Source of the DNA: Planctomycetaceae bacterium
GTDB lineage: Bacteria > Planctomycetota > Planctomycetia > Planctomycetales > Planctomycetaceae
Assembly: GCA_024742875.1 (NCBI GenBank)
Contig: JANSXP010000002.1
Coordinates: 1 to 64,000, forward strand
Length of the DNA stretch: 64,000 nucleotides
Direction: 5' to 3'
Shown piece by piece: positions 44,941 through 55,836 of this stretch (its first letter is position 1; each line of letters starts with the position of its first letter). A program made the position numbers and the translations under genes. Below the pieces are notes generated by a model that had not been told where the DNA came from, searched no databases, and saw nothing but the letters and a program-made list of their open reading frames with translations.

Positions 44941-46542
44941 TTATCGCATGGCCTGCAGCGTGGTGCTGACCTGAGAAGCCGCCTGCTCATAGCCCAGCTT
45001 CATGCCCTCGACCAATTCCGCCGTTGAGTGCTCCATCACATTAAACAGAATGCCTGGGAAAACACCGAACACGATCGCCAGCGCCAGCAGGATGACACCC
45101 ACCGTGGCTTCCCGCGCCTCTATGGGCTTGATGTCTTCCGCATGTGGTCCTCGATACTCCGGCCCAAGGTACACTCGCTGCAAAGCCCACAGGATGTAGC
45201 CGGCCGTCAAAATCACGCCACTGGCTGCCACGATGGCAAGCGTCGGATTGAAGTTCCACGTGCTGAGCACGACAAAGATTTCGCCGATAAACCCACACAG
45301 GCCCGGCAGACCCAGTCCGGCAAAGAACAGGCCAGCCGCCAGTCCGCTGTAAAGCGGCATCCGCCCCATCAGACCACCAAACTTGTTCAGGTCTCTGTGG
45401 TGCACGCGGTCGTAGATCACACCCACCATGAAGAACATCCCCGCGGAGGAAATGCCGTGAGCGATCATCTGGAACATGGCACCATTGATGCCCATCAGCC
45501 ACATATCGCTGTTCTGCGTTTCACCGGTGGCTTCCACGATCTTCCAGACACCCAGTCCGATCAGCACATAACCCATGTGGCTGACAGAACTGTAGGCCAC
45601 GAGGCGTTTGAAGTCCGTCTGCGCCAGCGCGGCAAACGCACCATAAATAATACTGATCACCCCAATCGCGACCAGCGCATAAGCCGCATACGCGGCTCCG
45701 TACGGACAGAGGGGGAAGGCCACGCGAATGATGCCGTAACCGCCAAGCTTCAGCAAAACACCGGCCAGAATCATACTGATGGGTGTGGGTGCCTCGACGT
45801 GGGCATCCGGCAGCCAGGTGTGCACAGGGAATGCGGGCAGTTTGATGGCAAAGCCGATGAACAGCAGAATGAAGGCCGTGATCTGCATGTTGGGACTGAG
45901 CGTCTGCGTCAGCGTCTCACTGGTTCCGGAAGCCACCTTCGCCAGTTCAATCAGATTGAAACTGTCTGTGGTCCCACCGGTGTTGAAGTAAAACATCAAC
46001 ATGGCCACCAGCATCAGCACACCACCGACAAGTGTGTACAGGAAGAACTTGATCGCAGCGTATTCTTTCCGCGGACCACCCCAGATGCCGATGAGGAAAT
46101 ACATTGGCAGCAGCATCACTTCCCAGAACACGAAGAACAGGAAGAAGTCCAGGGCCAGAAACACGCCCATCATGCCCGTTTCCAGCAGCAGGAACAGAAT
46201 AAAGTAGCCCTTATGCTGCTTGTTGATGCTCCACGAGGCGATGGCGGCCAGCATGCTGACCAAACCAGTCAGTACGACCAGCGGCAGGCTGATGCCATCC
46301 ACACCAAGCCGATAGTAGATGTTCCACGTCTTCACCCAGTCCGCTTCCACCAGCATTTGAATGCCGGGCTCGTCATAGCTGAACTGTGACCACAGCATCA
46401 GCGTCAACCCGAAGGTGACGGCCGTCACAACCAGAGTGCCAATGCGAAACGCGTCGACCGCCTTGCTGTCGAGAAACGACAGAATCAGAGCGCCCAGTGA
46501 CGGCAGAAAGATGATGGCTGAGAGAAGAAATTCAGGTGTCAT
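44941..46542 (-). CDS. nuoM: NADH-quinone oxidoreductase subunit M
   Basis: This 533-residue antiporter-like complex I subunit contains the key Glu region in FVFWEVMLLPMYFLIGIWGG, PAFPVHTWLPDAHVEAPTP with the discontinuous helix, and DFKRLVAYSSVSHMGYVLIGLG with the channel Lys. Length is typical. It lies between nuoL and nuoN in the operon, 80 bp after nuoL. Confidence 0.96.
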   Translation of the reverse strand: MTPEFLLSAIIFLPSLGALILSFLDSKAVDAFRIGTLVVTAVTFGLTLMLWSQFSYDEPGIQMLVEADWVKTWNIYYRLGVDGISLPLVVLTGLVSMLAAIASWSINKQHKGYFILFLLLETGMMGVFLALDFFLFFVFWEVMLLPMYFLIGIWGGPRKEYAAIKFFLYTLVGGVLMLVAMLMFYFNTGGTTDSFNLIELAKVASGTSETLTQTLSPNMQITAFILLFIGFAIKLPAFPVHTWLPDAHVEAPTPISMILAGVLLKLGGYGIIRVAFPLCPYGAAYAAYALVAIGVISIIYGAFAALAQTDFKRLVAYSSVSHMGYVLIGLGVWKIVEATGETQNSDMWLMGINGAMFQMIAHGISSAGMFFMVGVIYDRVHHRDLNKFGGLMGRMPLYSGLAAGLFFAGLGLPGLCGFIGEIFVVLSTWNFNPTLAIVAASGVILTAGYILWALQRVYLGPEYRGPHAEDIKPIEAREATVGVILLALAIVFGVFPGILFNVMEHSTAELVEGMKLGYEQAASQVSTTLQAMR

Positions 46543-46623
46543 TGCTTAACCACAGCTAGTGAGCTGAACCAACGAGATGTAATCAGGATCGAGACTGGTG
46601 AGTCAAACTGCAGGAGTCGCCAA

Positions 46624-49197
46624 TCAGCTCGGGAATGTTGTAAACACGAACGCAAACAACGTGACAACGCCCAGTACGATAAACATCACATACTGCCGCA
46701 GACGGCCTGTCTGAACAACCTTCAGTGAGTTACCGATGGACTTTGTGGAGTCACCCAGAAGGTTGACGAAACCATCAACAACCTTCTCATCAAACACACG
46801 GTCCCACTGCGCGATGACAATGCCGACCTTAGCAAAACCGTGCACAATGTTGTCAAAGACCGCTTTATCAAACCACGCACAGAATGCCGCCACCTTATGG
46901 GCGGGCTTCATAAACAGTGAGTCATACAGCTCATCGAAGTGCCACTTGTTGAGCAGGAAGCCGTGCACTTTCGACAACTGAGCCTTCATGCGATCCAGAT
47001 CCACAATGCCGACACCGTACAGCAGGTAAGCCAGCAGGGCACCGGAGAAGGCCGCGATCATGGCCAGCCAGCCGGCCTGACTGTGCACCGCGTGCACAGC
47101 CTCGTGTCCCGGAAGCGTCAATCCACCTGTCGTCACAGCCTGCACACCGTCATGCAGATGTGACGGATCGTTGCCCGTGATCAACACATACAGATAGCCC
47201 TGTTCTCCGCCGAAGGCACACAGCCAGGCGAAGGGGGCGAGAATCAGCAGTGGAACAGTCATGATCCAGGGGGACTCGTGAGCATGATCGTGAAGGTGCT
47301 GATCGCGAGGCTTGCCCCAGAAAGTGTAGAACCAAAGGCGGAACATGTAGAACGCGGTGATACCGGCCGTCAACAGAGGCAGGAAGAACAGCAGAAAGTG
47401 AGTCGGGTTCGCGTTCACGAAGGCCAGGGCGGAAGCCACGATGGCATCCTTGGAGTGGAAGCCGGAGAAATGCAGCCCCAGAAACAGGGGGAATCCGGCA
47501 ATCGCACACACACCCACGAGCATGGTGATCGCCGTGATGGGCATCTTCTTCAGCAGGCCGCCCATTTTGGGCATTTCCTGTTCATGATGGCAGCCGTGAA
47601 TGACGCTGCCGGAGCACAGGAACATCAGTGACTTAAAGAACGCGTGCGTGACCAGGTGAAACAGGCCCGCGCCCCAGCCAAACACGCCCAGCCCCAGCAT
47701 CATGTAGCCCAGCTGACTGATGGTGGAGTACGCGAGCACCTTCTTGATGTCGGTCACGACCACAGCGATAGTGGCCGCCATAAACAGAGTGATGCAGCCG
47801 ATGTAGGCGATGGTCAGCAGGACCTCCTGCACAAACATTGGGAAGAATCGCCCCGTCAGGTAGACGCCGGCCGCGACCATGGTGGCCGAATGTACGAGCG
47901 CCGACACCGGAGTGGGCCCTTCCATCGCGTCCGGCAGCCACGTCTGCAGTGGGAACTGAGCACTCTTGCCCACGCAACCTGCGAAGACACCAAGACCTGC
48001 AACAACCAGCAGCATGTAGGGGATCGTGCGATTTTCGCCGCCTTCGGTCAGGGCGTGGCCGTGAGTGTCTGTCAGCAGCACTTCACCCGTGATGTCATCA
48101 CGGACAAAATTGCCGGTGGCATCGCGGGTCACCATGCTAAACAGTCCCTGCTCAACAACCTCACCGTCCACTTTCGTGTCGCCAAAGCGGAACGTGCCAA
48201 AGTAGGTCAGCAGAACCATCAGGCCGATCAGAAAGCCGAAGTCACCGACTCGGTTCATGATGAACGCTTTATTGGCCGCATTACTGGCCGTCTTGCGTTC
48301 GGTATAGAAGCCGATCAGCAGGAAGCTGCAGATTCCAACCAGCTCCCAGAAGACAAAGACCTGGAAGATATTCCCGGCGAGCACCAGGCCCAGCATCGCA
48401 AAGCAGAACAAAGACAGAAACGCAAAGAAGCGGTAAAAGCGACCCGGACGATGCACGTGCTTGCCGTCAGCTGTGTGGGCAAAGTGATCGACATAATCAT
48501 CGGTCAGCTCATCGCTCATGTAGCCCATCGCGAACAGGTGGATACAGGTGGCGATCAGCGTGACCATCATGAACATCACAAGCGTGAGACTATCGATGTA
48601 GTAATCCATCGACAGCGTGATCCCGCCAAATGTCCCCAGAGTGTAAATCACACCAGAGAACTCACCCTTGGGGCCGTCGTGGCCGTGACTGTGGTCATCG
48701 CCCTCGTCTTCGGCAACAGCCAGCAAATGGCCACCTTCTCGCAAAACGGCCGCTTCGTCCGAGGCAGCCTCCTCTTCGGCTGGAGCTTCCGCTGCGCCTG
48801 CTGCATCAGAGGGACTGCTGTCGTCGGAATCGTGCCCCTTAGCTTCACCGTCGTCGTGGCCGCTGTGGCCGTCGTGGTGCTCAGCATCGTTATCGTCGGC
48901 ATCGTTATCGTCGGCATCGTTATCGTCGGCATCGTTATCGTCGGCATCGTGCGCGTGCACCCTCGCAGCGAGCCAGCCGCTCTCACCATCAAAGGCGCCC
49001 GTCATGGAACACCACTGCGTGAAGGCAATCACGCTGCAGATAAAGCCTGTGCCAATGCAGCCCACGGCAAACCACGCGGCCGCCTTACTGCGACGCGGGT
49101 TGCGGCTGTAGTAACCAAAGAAAATCTCGACCACAAACCCCAGCAGAGGCAGCAGCCAGGCGATCATCAACCATTTGCTGAGAGAGTCACCGGACAT
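46624..49197 (-). CDS. nuoL: NADH-quinone oxidoreductase subunit L with an unusual acidic/His-rich insertion
   Basis: This is an 857-residue subunit; NuoL is usually 610-670 residues. The core is intact: FFAFLSLFCFAMLGLVLAGN, VFWELVGICSFLLIGFY with the antiporter Glu, SAQFPLQTWLPDAMEGPTPVS, and TDIKKVLAYSTISQLGYM with the conserved Lys. The long lateral helix follows in the C-terminal third. Extra length comes from about 110 residues near positions 80-190, in the first loop after the N-terminal helices. This insertion begins with tandem DADDN units and continues with His/Asp/Glu/Ala-rich sequence (AEHHDGHSGHDDGEAKGH). It might bind metal or be a disordered surface loop. Confidence 0.94.
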   Translation of the reverse strand: MSGDSLSKWLMIAWLLPLLGFVVEIFFGYYSRNPRRSKAAAWFAVGCIGTGFICSVIAFTQWCSMTGAFDGESGWLAARVHAHDADDNDADDNDADDNDADDNDAEHHDGHSGHDDGEAKGHDSDDSSPSDAAGAAEAPAEEEAASDEAAVLREGGHLLAVAEDEGDDHSHGHDGPKGEFSGVIYTLGTFGGITLSMDYYIDSLTLVMFMMVTLIATCIHLFAMGYMSDELTDDYVDHFAHTADGKHVHRPGRFYRFFAFLSLFCFAMLGLVLAGNIFQVFVFWELVGICSFLLIGFYTERKTASNAANKAFIMNRVGDFGFLIGLMVLLTYFGTFRFGDTKVDGEVVEQGLFSMVTRDATGNFVRDDITGEVLLTDTHGHALTEGGENRTIPYMLLVVAGLGVFAGCVGKSAQFPLQTWLPDAMEGPTPVSALVHSATMVAAGVYLTGRFFPMFVQEVLLTIAYIGCITLFMAATIAVVVTDIKKVLAYSTISQLGYMMLGLGVFGWGAGLFHLVTHAFFKSLMFLCSGSVIHGCHHEQEMPKMGGLLKKMPITAITMLVGVCAIAGFPLFLGLHFSGFHSKDAIVASALAFVNANPTHFLLFFLPLLTAGITAFYMFRLWFYTFWGKPRDQHLHDHAHESPWIMTVPLLILAPFAWLCAFGGEQGYLYVLITGNDPSHLHDGVQAVTTGGLTLPGHEAVHAVHSQAGWLAMIAAFSGALLAYLLYGVGIVDLDRMKAQLSKVHGFLLNKWHFDELYDSLFMKPAHKVAAFCAWFDKAVFDNIVHGFAKVGIVIAQWDRVFDEKVVDGFVNLLGDSTKSIGNSLKVVQTGRLRQYVMFIVLGVVTLFAFVFTTFPS
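48884..48943 (-). repeat. Four perfect tandem 15-bp units inside nuoL
   Basis: Four consecutive copies of GCATCGTTATCGTCG (plus strand) are followed by a partial fifth at 48944-48950. On the coding strand each encodes five residues of the DADDN type. The repeats are identical at DNA level, so they are recent or kept uniform, and copy-number change would preserve the nuoL frame. Confidence 0.9.
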
Positions 49198-49263
49198 CAG
49201 ATTTCCAAACAGAGATCAAACTCAGATTCAAACCAGACTCACAACACCGAACACCGGGCAGAA

Positions 49264-49569
49264 CTAGCCCTTCAGCTTGTTACCGCGGTCCACATCAATG
49301 GTGAGATGGTTGTTGTAGAAGTTAAGAGCAATCGCCAGTGCCACGGCCGCTTCCGCTGCCGCCAGCACAATCACAAACACGGCAAACACCTGCCCGTCGA
49401 GCTTGAGCTCCGAATAGCGTGAGAACGCCACAAAATTGACGTTGGCCCCATTGAGCACCAACTCCACGCCCATCAGCACGCCAATACCGTTGCGTTTGGT
49501 GGCCATGCAGATGACCCCGCACACAAACAGGAAGGCGCCGACATACAGATACAGATTCAAGTCACTCAT
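49264..49569 (-). CDS. nuoK: NADH-quinone oxidoreductase subunit K
   Basis: This protein of about 101 residues has three helices: YLYVGAFLFVCGVICMATKR, then IGVLMGVELVLNGANVNFVAF with the conserved Glu pair region, and FAVFVIVLAAAEAAVALAIAL with the second buried Glu. These residues belong to the hydrophilic axis of complex I. ATG 49569 (MSDLNLY) is preferred over a start four codons upstream. It is 23 bp after nuoJ. Confidence 0.95.
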   Translation of the reverse strand: MSDLNLYLYVGAFLFVCGVICMATKRNGIGVLMGVELVLNGANVNFVAFSRYSELKLDGQVFAVFVIVLAAAEAAVALAIALNFYNNHLTIDVDRGNKLKG

Positions 49570-49592
49570 CAGTCGAACCAATCGAGAGTTGT

Positions 49593-50201
49593 CTACGCCA
49601 CGTCGCGACGACGCTTCGCTCGAGCAAGGTAAGCAGCCCCAACCAGAACCACCAGCAGATGGACGGACGCAATTTCAAATGGCAGCAGATATCCGGGTGC
49701 ACCTTCCTGATCCGGACGAACACCCAGCAGGGCGAAGCCCAAAGGTCGCAGAGTGGCACCTTCAGAGGTATCACTGAAACCACCACTGGTCGAAGCTGGA
49801 GTCACATTGGCGATCGCAGCGTTTGTTCCCGGCCAGTCGATGCGGGAAACCGTGCCAGCCACCATGAACAGAAACAGCAAACCCACCAGACTGGCAATCA
49901 CCGTCTCACCAGGCGACGCCTCTATCTTCGTATAGGGGCTGCTGGCAGTCAGCATCACGCCGAAGACAAGCAAGACCAAAGTGCCCCCCACATAGATCAG
50001 CAACTGCGCGGCGCCGACGAAGTCAGCATCGGCCATAAAGAACAGCCCCGCCACACTGCCGAGCGACACGATCAGCCAGAAGGCCATTCGCACCAGGCTC
50101 TGGCTGATAATGACACCCACCGCCCCGAGACAGGAGGACAGGGCAAACAGCAGCAGAAAAGTGAAGGGACTGAGAACAGTTTCCATAATGCTGGCAATCA
50201 T
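49593..50201 (-). CDS. nuoJ: NADH-quinone oxidoreductase subunit J
   Basis: This 202-residue membrane subunit has the NuoJ hallmark GAAQLLIYVGGTLVLLVFGVML, including the flexible third helix with the pi-bulge, after LSSCLGAVGVIISQSLVRMA. A loop of about 50 residues (TNAAIANVTPASTSGGFSDT) before the last helix is longer than in E. coli. Its ATG overlaps the nuoH stop by one base (TAATG), showing that no nuoI gene lies between them. Confidence 0.94.
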   Translation of the reverse strand: MIASIMETVLSPFTFLLLFALSSCLGAVGVIISQSLVRMAFWLIVSLGSVAGLFFMADADFVGAAQLLIYVGGTLVLLVFGVMLTASSPYTKIEASPGETVIASLVGLLFLFMVAGTVSRIDWPGTNAAIANVTPASTSGGFSDTSEGATLRPLGFALLGVRPDQEGAPGYLLPFEIASVHLLVVLVGAAYLARAKRRRDVA

Positions 50202-51517
50202 TACTGCACCTCCGCGTCAAGCAGACCCACGGACACGGATTCCTCGGATTCGGCAGGACTTTCTGATTCCGCTCCCTCATCGGAGTCGACAGACTCGCCG
50301 GAGCCTGTGTCGCCTTCATCGTCGGCCGAGCTCATATCGCCGGCTGAGTACCCAGCCACAGCACGGTTGCCCACAGGCTCTGGCCAGAGCGTGCTCTTGC
50401 CGGTCGCTGTCACGAGAACCAGTGGCCAAACCACGGCACCCAGAAACAGAAAGCAGCTGATGGGTAACAGGTACTTCAAGCAGGTGGTCATCACCTGGTC
50501 GATGCGAAGTCGTGGCAGCGTCCAACGCAGCCAGATCTGCACGAACACGCCGAGGGCCGCCTTGGAGGCAAACACGCCCGCACCCAGCACATTGGCGAGG
50601 TACGCCAGCGCCCAGTTACCGGACTCATTCGCACGCCAGCCTTCCAGCATGCCGTCCACCCCGGGGATCCCGGTATGCCAGCCGCCAGCAAACAGAATTG
50701 AAGCGATGCCGCAGACGGCAAACATGCTGGCATACTCACCCATGAAGAAGTAGGACCACCGCAACCCGCTGTACTCAGTATGGAATCCACCGACGAGTTC
50801 ACTCTCCGCCTCGGCGAGGTCGAATGGAGCTCGCTTGCAGCCCGCCGTGGCAACGACGAAGTACACAAAGAAGGCGATAAACGTGAACGGGTCATGGAAC
50901 ATGAACCAGTTACCAAACCAGCCAGACTGCATCTGACCGATCTCACCCAGATTCAGCGAGCCGGCAGACACCAGGGGGACCAAAGCACAAATCGCCAGCG
51001 GAATCTCGTAGCTGACCATCTGCGCGGCTTCACGCATGCCGCCGAACAGCGACCACTTAGAGCCACTGCAATAGCCAGCAAGGATAATGCCGAAGACTTC
51101 CAGCGAAAGGATGGCCAGCATGATGAACAGCCCACAGTCTGCTGAGACCGCCACCCAGCCACTGCTGAACGGCAGAAAGGCAAATGCGGCAAACGACGAC
51201 AGGCAGACGATGTAAGGTGCTGCCCGAAAGAGCATTTTGTCGGCCACGGGCGGACAGAGGTCTTCTTTTTGGAACAGCTTCAAACCGTCCGCAAGTGACT
51301 GCAGCCAGCCAAAGCGCCCACCGACGCGAGTAGGGCCCAGACGGTCCTGAATACGCCCGGAACCTTTCCGCTCCAGCCAGATGAAGGCGGCCGGACAGAC
51401 GGAGAACACTCCAAACAGCACGGCGAAGTGAATCACGGCTGCGATGATGCCCGCAGTCTCCGGACTCAGACTGGATTCAACCAGGTAACTCGCTATCGAG
51501 TTCGCGGCAAATGTCAT
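50201..51517 (-). CDS. nuoH: NADH-quinone oxidoreductase subunit H with an acidic C-terminal tail
   Basis: This 438-residue quinone-site subunit has IWLERKGSGRIQDRLGPTRVG, the E-rich loop CKRAPFDLAEAESELVGGF and HTEYSGLRWSYFFMGEYASM, all diagnostic of NuoH. Residues after about 375 form an extra tail rich in Asp, Glu and Ser (SSADDEGDTGSGESVDSDEG), absent from ordinary NuoH of 320-350 residues. It is the first gene of this leftward operon: nothing coding lies upstream before the tRNA. nuoA-G and nuoI must be elsewhere or absent. Confidence 0.95.
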   Translation of the reverse strand: MTFAANSIASYLVESSLSPETAGIIAAVIHFAVLFGVFSVCPAAFIWLERKGSGRIQDRLGPTRVGGRFGWLQSLADGLKLFQKEDLCPPVADKMLFRAAPYIVCLSSFAAFAFLPFSSGWVAVSADCGLFIMLAILSLEVFGIILAGYCSGSKWSLFGGMREAAQMVSYEIPLAICALVPLVSAGSLNLGEIGQMQSGWFGNWFMFHDPFTFIAFFVYFVVATAGCKRAPFDLAEAESELVGGFHTEYSGLRWSYFFMGEYASMFAVCGIASILFAGGWHTGIPGVDGMLEGWRANESGNWALAYLANVLGAGVFASKAALGVFVQIWLRWTLPRLRIDQVMTTCLKYLLPISCFLFLGAVVWPLVLVTATGKSTLWPEPVGNRAVAGYSAGDMSSADDEGDTGSGESVDSDEGAESESPAESEESVSVGLLDAEVQ

Positions 51518-51914
51518 CGTCTGTCTCTATCCACTGCGGGATTCCGCAGGACCAGAAGTCATTCTCATCATGTGGTAACGGTGCCGCGCACCAGCACGCG
51601 CACACCGTTCGGCGGACTATGACAAAAGGAAAAATGCTCTGCAACCAAGCCATCGGTCGATTCGAGACAGCTGACCGACTTCTGTGGCGTGGCGTGTTAC
51701 GGCCTGGCCGTTTCTCAGTTGTGGGAAGCAATGGAGAGCCCTCAGCCTCCGTCAACAACAGGAGCTGGCTCCCCTGCATGGACCGCCAGCAAACCGGCCT
51801 GCCTCAAGCGAAGGTAGCAGCCGATTGAAGGCACCACTGGTGAACGCCGCCAGCAAGTGCCAACCAGCAGCGGGACACTGAGCCAATCGCTCAGCCAATC
51901 GATCAGCGCGCATC
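51518..51914. other. Region upstream of nuoH, no gene seen
   Basis: About 400 bp between the tRNA-Ser terminator and nuoH. The open frames are short and unconvincing. The nuo operon promoter should lie close to 51520-51600. Confidence 0.4.
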
Positions 51915-51944
51915 AAAAAGGGCTCACGGCAAAGTCGTGAGCCC
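51915..51944 (-). terminator. Rho-independent terminator of tRNA-Ser
   Basis: GGGCTCACG (51920-51928) and CGTGAGCCC (51936-51944) form a perfect 9-bp stem with a 7-nt loop. On the minus strand it is followed by five T residues (51919-51915). It begins 6 bp after the tRNA 3' end. Confidence 0.9.
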
Positions 51945-51949
51945 TGAAG

Positions 51950-52036
<87 letters not shown>

Positions 52037-52502
52037 GAACCGACAGGCAACAGCCAATTCACTGACCGAGCGCCGGATTTCGAAGCGGGAATGCTAAAGA
52101 CGAGATCGCCATGTGTCAACGACATCTGGCCCGTGCGCAGCAGTTCCCGGCAGACGGAACGACACGCCTCGCCCAGGCCGGTTCACTCCAGCGGCAGCCT
52201 TCCCCGCAGCCCGACGCCCGGTGGGCGCCCAGACTCTTTTGTGGTCCCGCAAAACCGGCACAGCCTGGCTAATCGCAACTGGTAAGGCCTGCTGGCCGGA
52301 CGACGTGCGCGAAATTCGCCCGAAACCGCTGTCAGACGTGTGATTTCGATGAATTCCACAAACGTGAATTGCGGCCGCTGCGTATGCCGTGTGTGCCGGA
52401 AGGGCCGCATTGCCGCCTGCAGTGATCGCAGCGACACCCCGGACGGCCGCAAAGCCCACAAATCACTTGTCATCCACGCATCATCCGAAGAGAAGCCGAA
52501 TC
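52037..52502. other. Intergenic region upstream of the ABC operon, no gene seen
   Basis: These 466 bp separate the leftward tRNA-Ser from the rightward transporter operon. No frame with a ribosome site or family resemblance is present. Promoters for both should lie here. Confidence 0.4.
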
Positions 52503-53447
<945 letters not shown>

Positions 53448-53505
53448 CCCGTCCCCCCTGTCCGAACGTCACATTTGATCCCACGAAACTCAGGACCGCT
53501 CTACC

Positions 53506-55836
53506 ATGGATTTCGATCCGATTCCTTACAACCTGCAGTACGCAACCGGCTCCTGGCTGCGTCTGGTCGGCGTGCTGGCCGCCTTCGCCGTCGCACTGGG
53601 TGCGCTGGGGTCGATCATGTCGGCCGGCAGCACGGGCCGCATTTTCAGCAACGGGCTGCTCGGCTATCTCAAAGACATTGTCACCATCTCTCCCAGACGC
53701 GTGTTTGCCATCATGAAGCTCACGCTGAAGGAAGCGTGGCGACGCAAGGCACTGCTTGTGTTTGTTGTGTTTGCGATGCTGCTGATGTTCGCGGGCTGGT
53801 TCATCACGGACCAAAACGACCGCGCTGAACTCCAGCTGAATGTGCACATCACTTTCATGCTGACAACCATCTCGTGGCTGATCCTTCCGGTGGTGATGTT
53901 CCTGAGTTGCTGGGGACTGCCGGAAGACATTCGCATTCGCTCACTGCACACGGTCGTTACCAAGCCGGTTCGTCGCATCGAAGTAGTGCTCGGTCGCATG
54001 CTCGGTTTTGTCTCCATGAGCTCCGTCATTCTGCTGGTGATGGGAGTCGCCGGCTACATCTGGATCACGCGTCAGGCGCCGGAGTCTCTGGCGGATTCCA
54101 GCGACTCAGATCGCCGCTCGTTCCTCACCTGCCGAGTACCGGTGTATGGCAATCTCTACTTCCTGAACCGCCTGGGCCTGCCCTCCAACGCGGGCATCAA
54201 TGTGGGTGACCCGTGGCTGCACCGGTCCTTCGTGGAAGGCAACAGCCGCAGCCGTGCTGTCTGGGTCTTTCCGCAGGTCACGGAAGATACGCTGCTGCCC
54301 GACAAGGACGGCAATGTACTGCACCTGGAATCCCGCTTTGAAGCGTTCCGCACAGTGAAAGGCAGTTCGGAGTCGATGAGCGAAGGACTGGAAGCCCAGT
54401 TCACACTCGTCAGCGACGCTCGCGAGGACGCATTTTCCTCGTTTGGTGTCGGACCGGGCTTCCGGGAAATCGGGGAAGCCCTGAGAGCCGGCGAATTTCA
54501 ATCGGCCGCAGAACTGCTGGACACAGCCGCTCAGAGAATGCGTGACACACCGGACGACTTCCCGGCCGCGGACTGCGAGCAGGTGACCATCTCCTGCATC
54601 CGCCAGGTGGTGCCTGTACTGGATTACCTTGGCGAAGATCTTGCGGATGTGGCTCAGGCATTTGGTGAGTTTGGTGAGGCTTCAGCGGCCGTCGTGCTGG
54701 CCGGGGATGATCGAGACAGCAAAATGCCCGGCATGGCAGATGCCTGTTCGCGACTTGCCACGGCCGTCCGCGAGGGTGGCCCAATCATGATGGAACTGAT
54801 GCCGAGCCTCGAAGTCCCGCTCGAGCCCTTCCGAGTGGCCGAGTACCACAACGGCGAAGAAGAAAATCTAAAGAAGTACCCACGTACGCTTACCTATGCC
54901 GCCAACTACGAGGGGACGGCGCGATTCCTGACCAGCACCTTCCGCGAACTGGAAAAAGAAGGCAAACTCTTCGCTGGAGACCAGCCGGCTGACGACCTGC
55001 TGACCATCCTGGAGGATGACTACAACGTCTCGCCCATCAATGCTGAGCTGGTTCTGGATGTGCTGAGCGATCAGCTGGAAGACGGCACCGTGGTTGTCAA
55101 CAGCGACAAAGCCACATTCAAACAGGACGATGGCAACTGGCTGGGTCTGTTCACCCGTCTGGTGCGTGAAGAAAAGCTGATCTCCCAGGACCCCGCTGGC
55201 TGGGTGCTTGAAGCCGACCTGTTTGATGATCTGGCCCGCAACGGCCTGCTGCGAGTGGAAGTATCGTGCCTGGATGATCAGATGTATCTGGGCATGGCTC
55301 GACCGGACCTGTTTATTCGCCTGCCCGACCGTCCCTTCTGGGTGGGTTATGGCAAGGCCCTGCTGAACATCGGCCTGATGCTGGGCCTGGTTGTGGTGCT
55401 GGGCGTGACGGCCAGCTGTGTCGTGAAGGGGCCCGTCTCTTTCTTCTTCACCCTCGCCGTCTTTGTTATTGGCCAGGCATTCCACCCCATGATGATGCGA
55501 ATCATCGAGGGCAACGAGGCGGGCAACGGCATGGTCGAATCGGCCATCATGATTTTCCAGCATCGCAATCCCAATTCGGGAATCGATGCCAAGAGCAGCA
55601 CGCAGGCAATGGTCGAACGCGTGGACAATGCGGCCGGAACGATGCTCTCCGGAGCGAGCAGCATCATTCCGGACTTCAGCATCTTCAGCCAGGCGTCCAC
55701 CTACATTGGCAACGGTTTTGATGTACCGTGGTCGACCTCCATCCTGCCCGCCCTGATGACATTTATCGGATTCTTTGTTCCCTGTGTGCTCATTGGCGCC
55801 GCGTGCCTTAAGTTCCGGGAGTTGGAAGCGAAATGA
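53506..55836 (+). CDS. ABC-2 transporter permease with a large soluble insert
   Basis: This 776-residue membrane protein has four helices within residues 1-190 (LLVFVVFAMLLMFAGWFI, ITFMLTTISWLILPVVMFL, MSSVILLVMGVAGYIWI), a soluble domain of about 400 residues, and several C-terminal helices (LLNIGLMLGLVVVLGVTASC, LPALMTFIGFFVPCVLIGA). The segment RSLHTVVTKPVRRIEVVLGR fits a coupling helix that contacts the ATPase. The insert, placed outside by topology, has no family I recognise. The stop overlaps the next gene by ATGA, showing coupling. Confidence 0.75.
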   Translation: MDFDPIPYNLQYATGSWLRLVGVLAAFAVALGALGSIMSAGSTGRIFSNGLLGYLKDIVTISPRRVFAIMKLTLKEAWRRKALLVFVVFAMLLMFAGWFITDQNDRAELQLNVHITFMLTTISWLILPVVMFLSCWGLPEDIRIRSLHTVVTKPVRRIEVVLGRMLGFVSMSSVILLVMGVAGYIWITRQAPESLADSSDSDRRSFLTCRVPVYGNLYFLNRLGLPSNAGINVGDPWLHRSFVEGNSRSRAVWVFPQVTEDTLLPDKDGNVLHLESRFEAFRTVKGSSESMSEGLEAQFTLVSDAREDAFSSFGVGPGFREIGEALRAGEFQSAAELLDTAAQRMRDTPDDFPAADCEQVTISCIRQVVPVLDYLGEDLADVAQAFGEFGEASAAVVLAGDDRDSKMPGMADACSRLATAVREGGPIMMELMPSLEVPLEPFRVAEYHNGEEENLKKYPRTLTYAANYEGTARFLTSTFRELEKEGKLFAGDQPADDLLTILEDDYNVSPINAELVLDVLSDQLEDGTVVVNSDKATFKQDDGNWLGLFTRLVREEKLISQDPAGWVLEADLFDDLARNGLLRVEVSCLDDQMYLGMARPDLFIRLPDRPFWVGYGKALLNIGLMLGLVVVLGVTASCVVKGPVSFFFTLAVFVIGQAFHPMMMRIIEGNEAGNGMVESAIMIFQHRNPNSGIDAKSSTQAMVERVDNAAGTMLSGASSIIPDFSIFSQASTYIGNGFDVPWSTSILPALMTFIGFFVPCVLIGAACLKFRELEAK

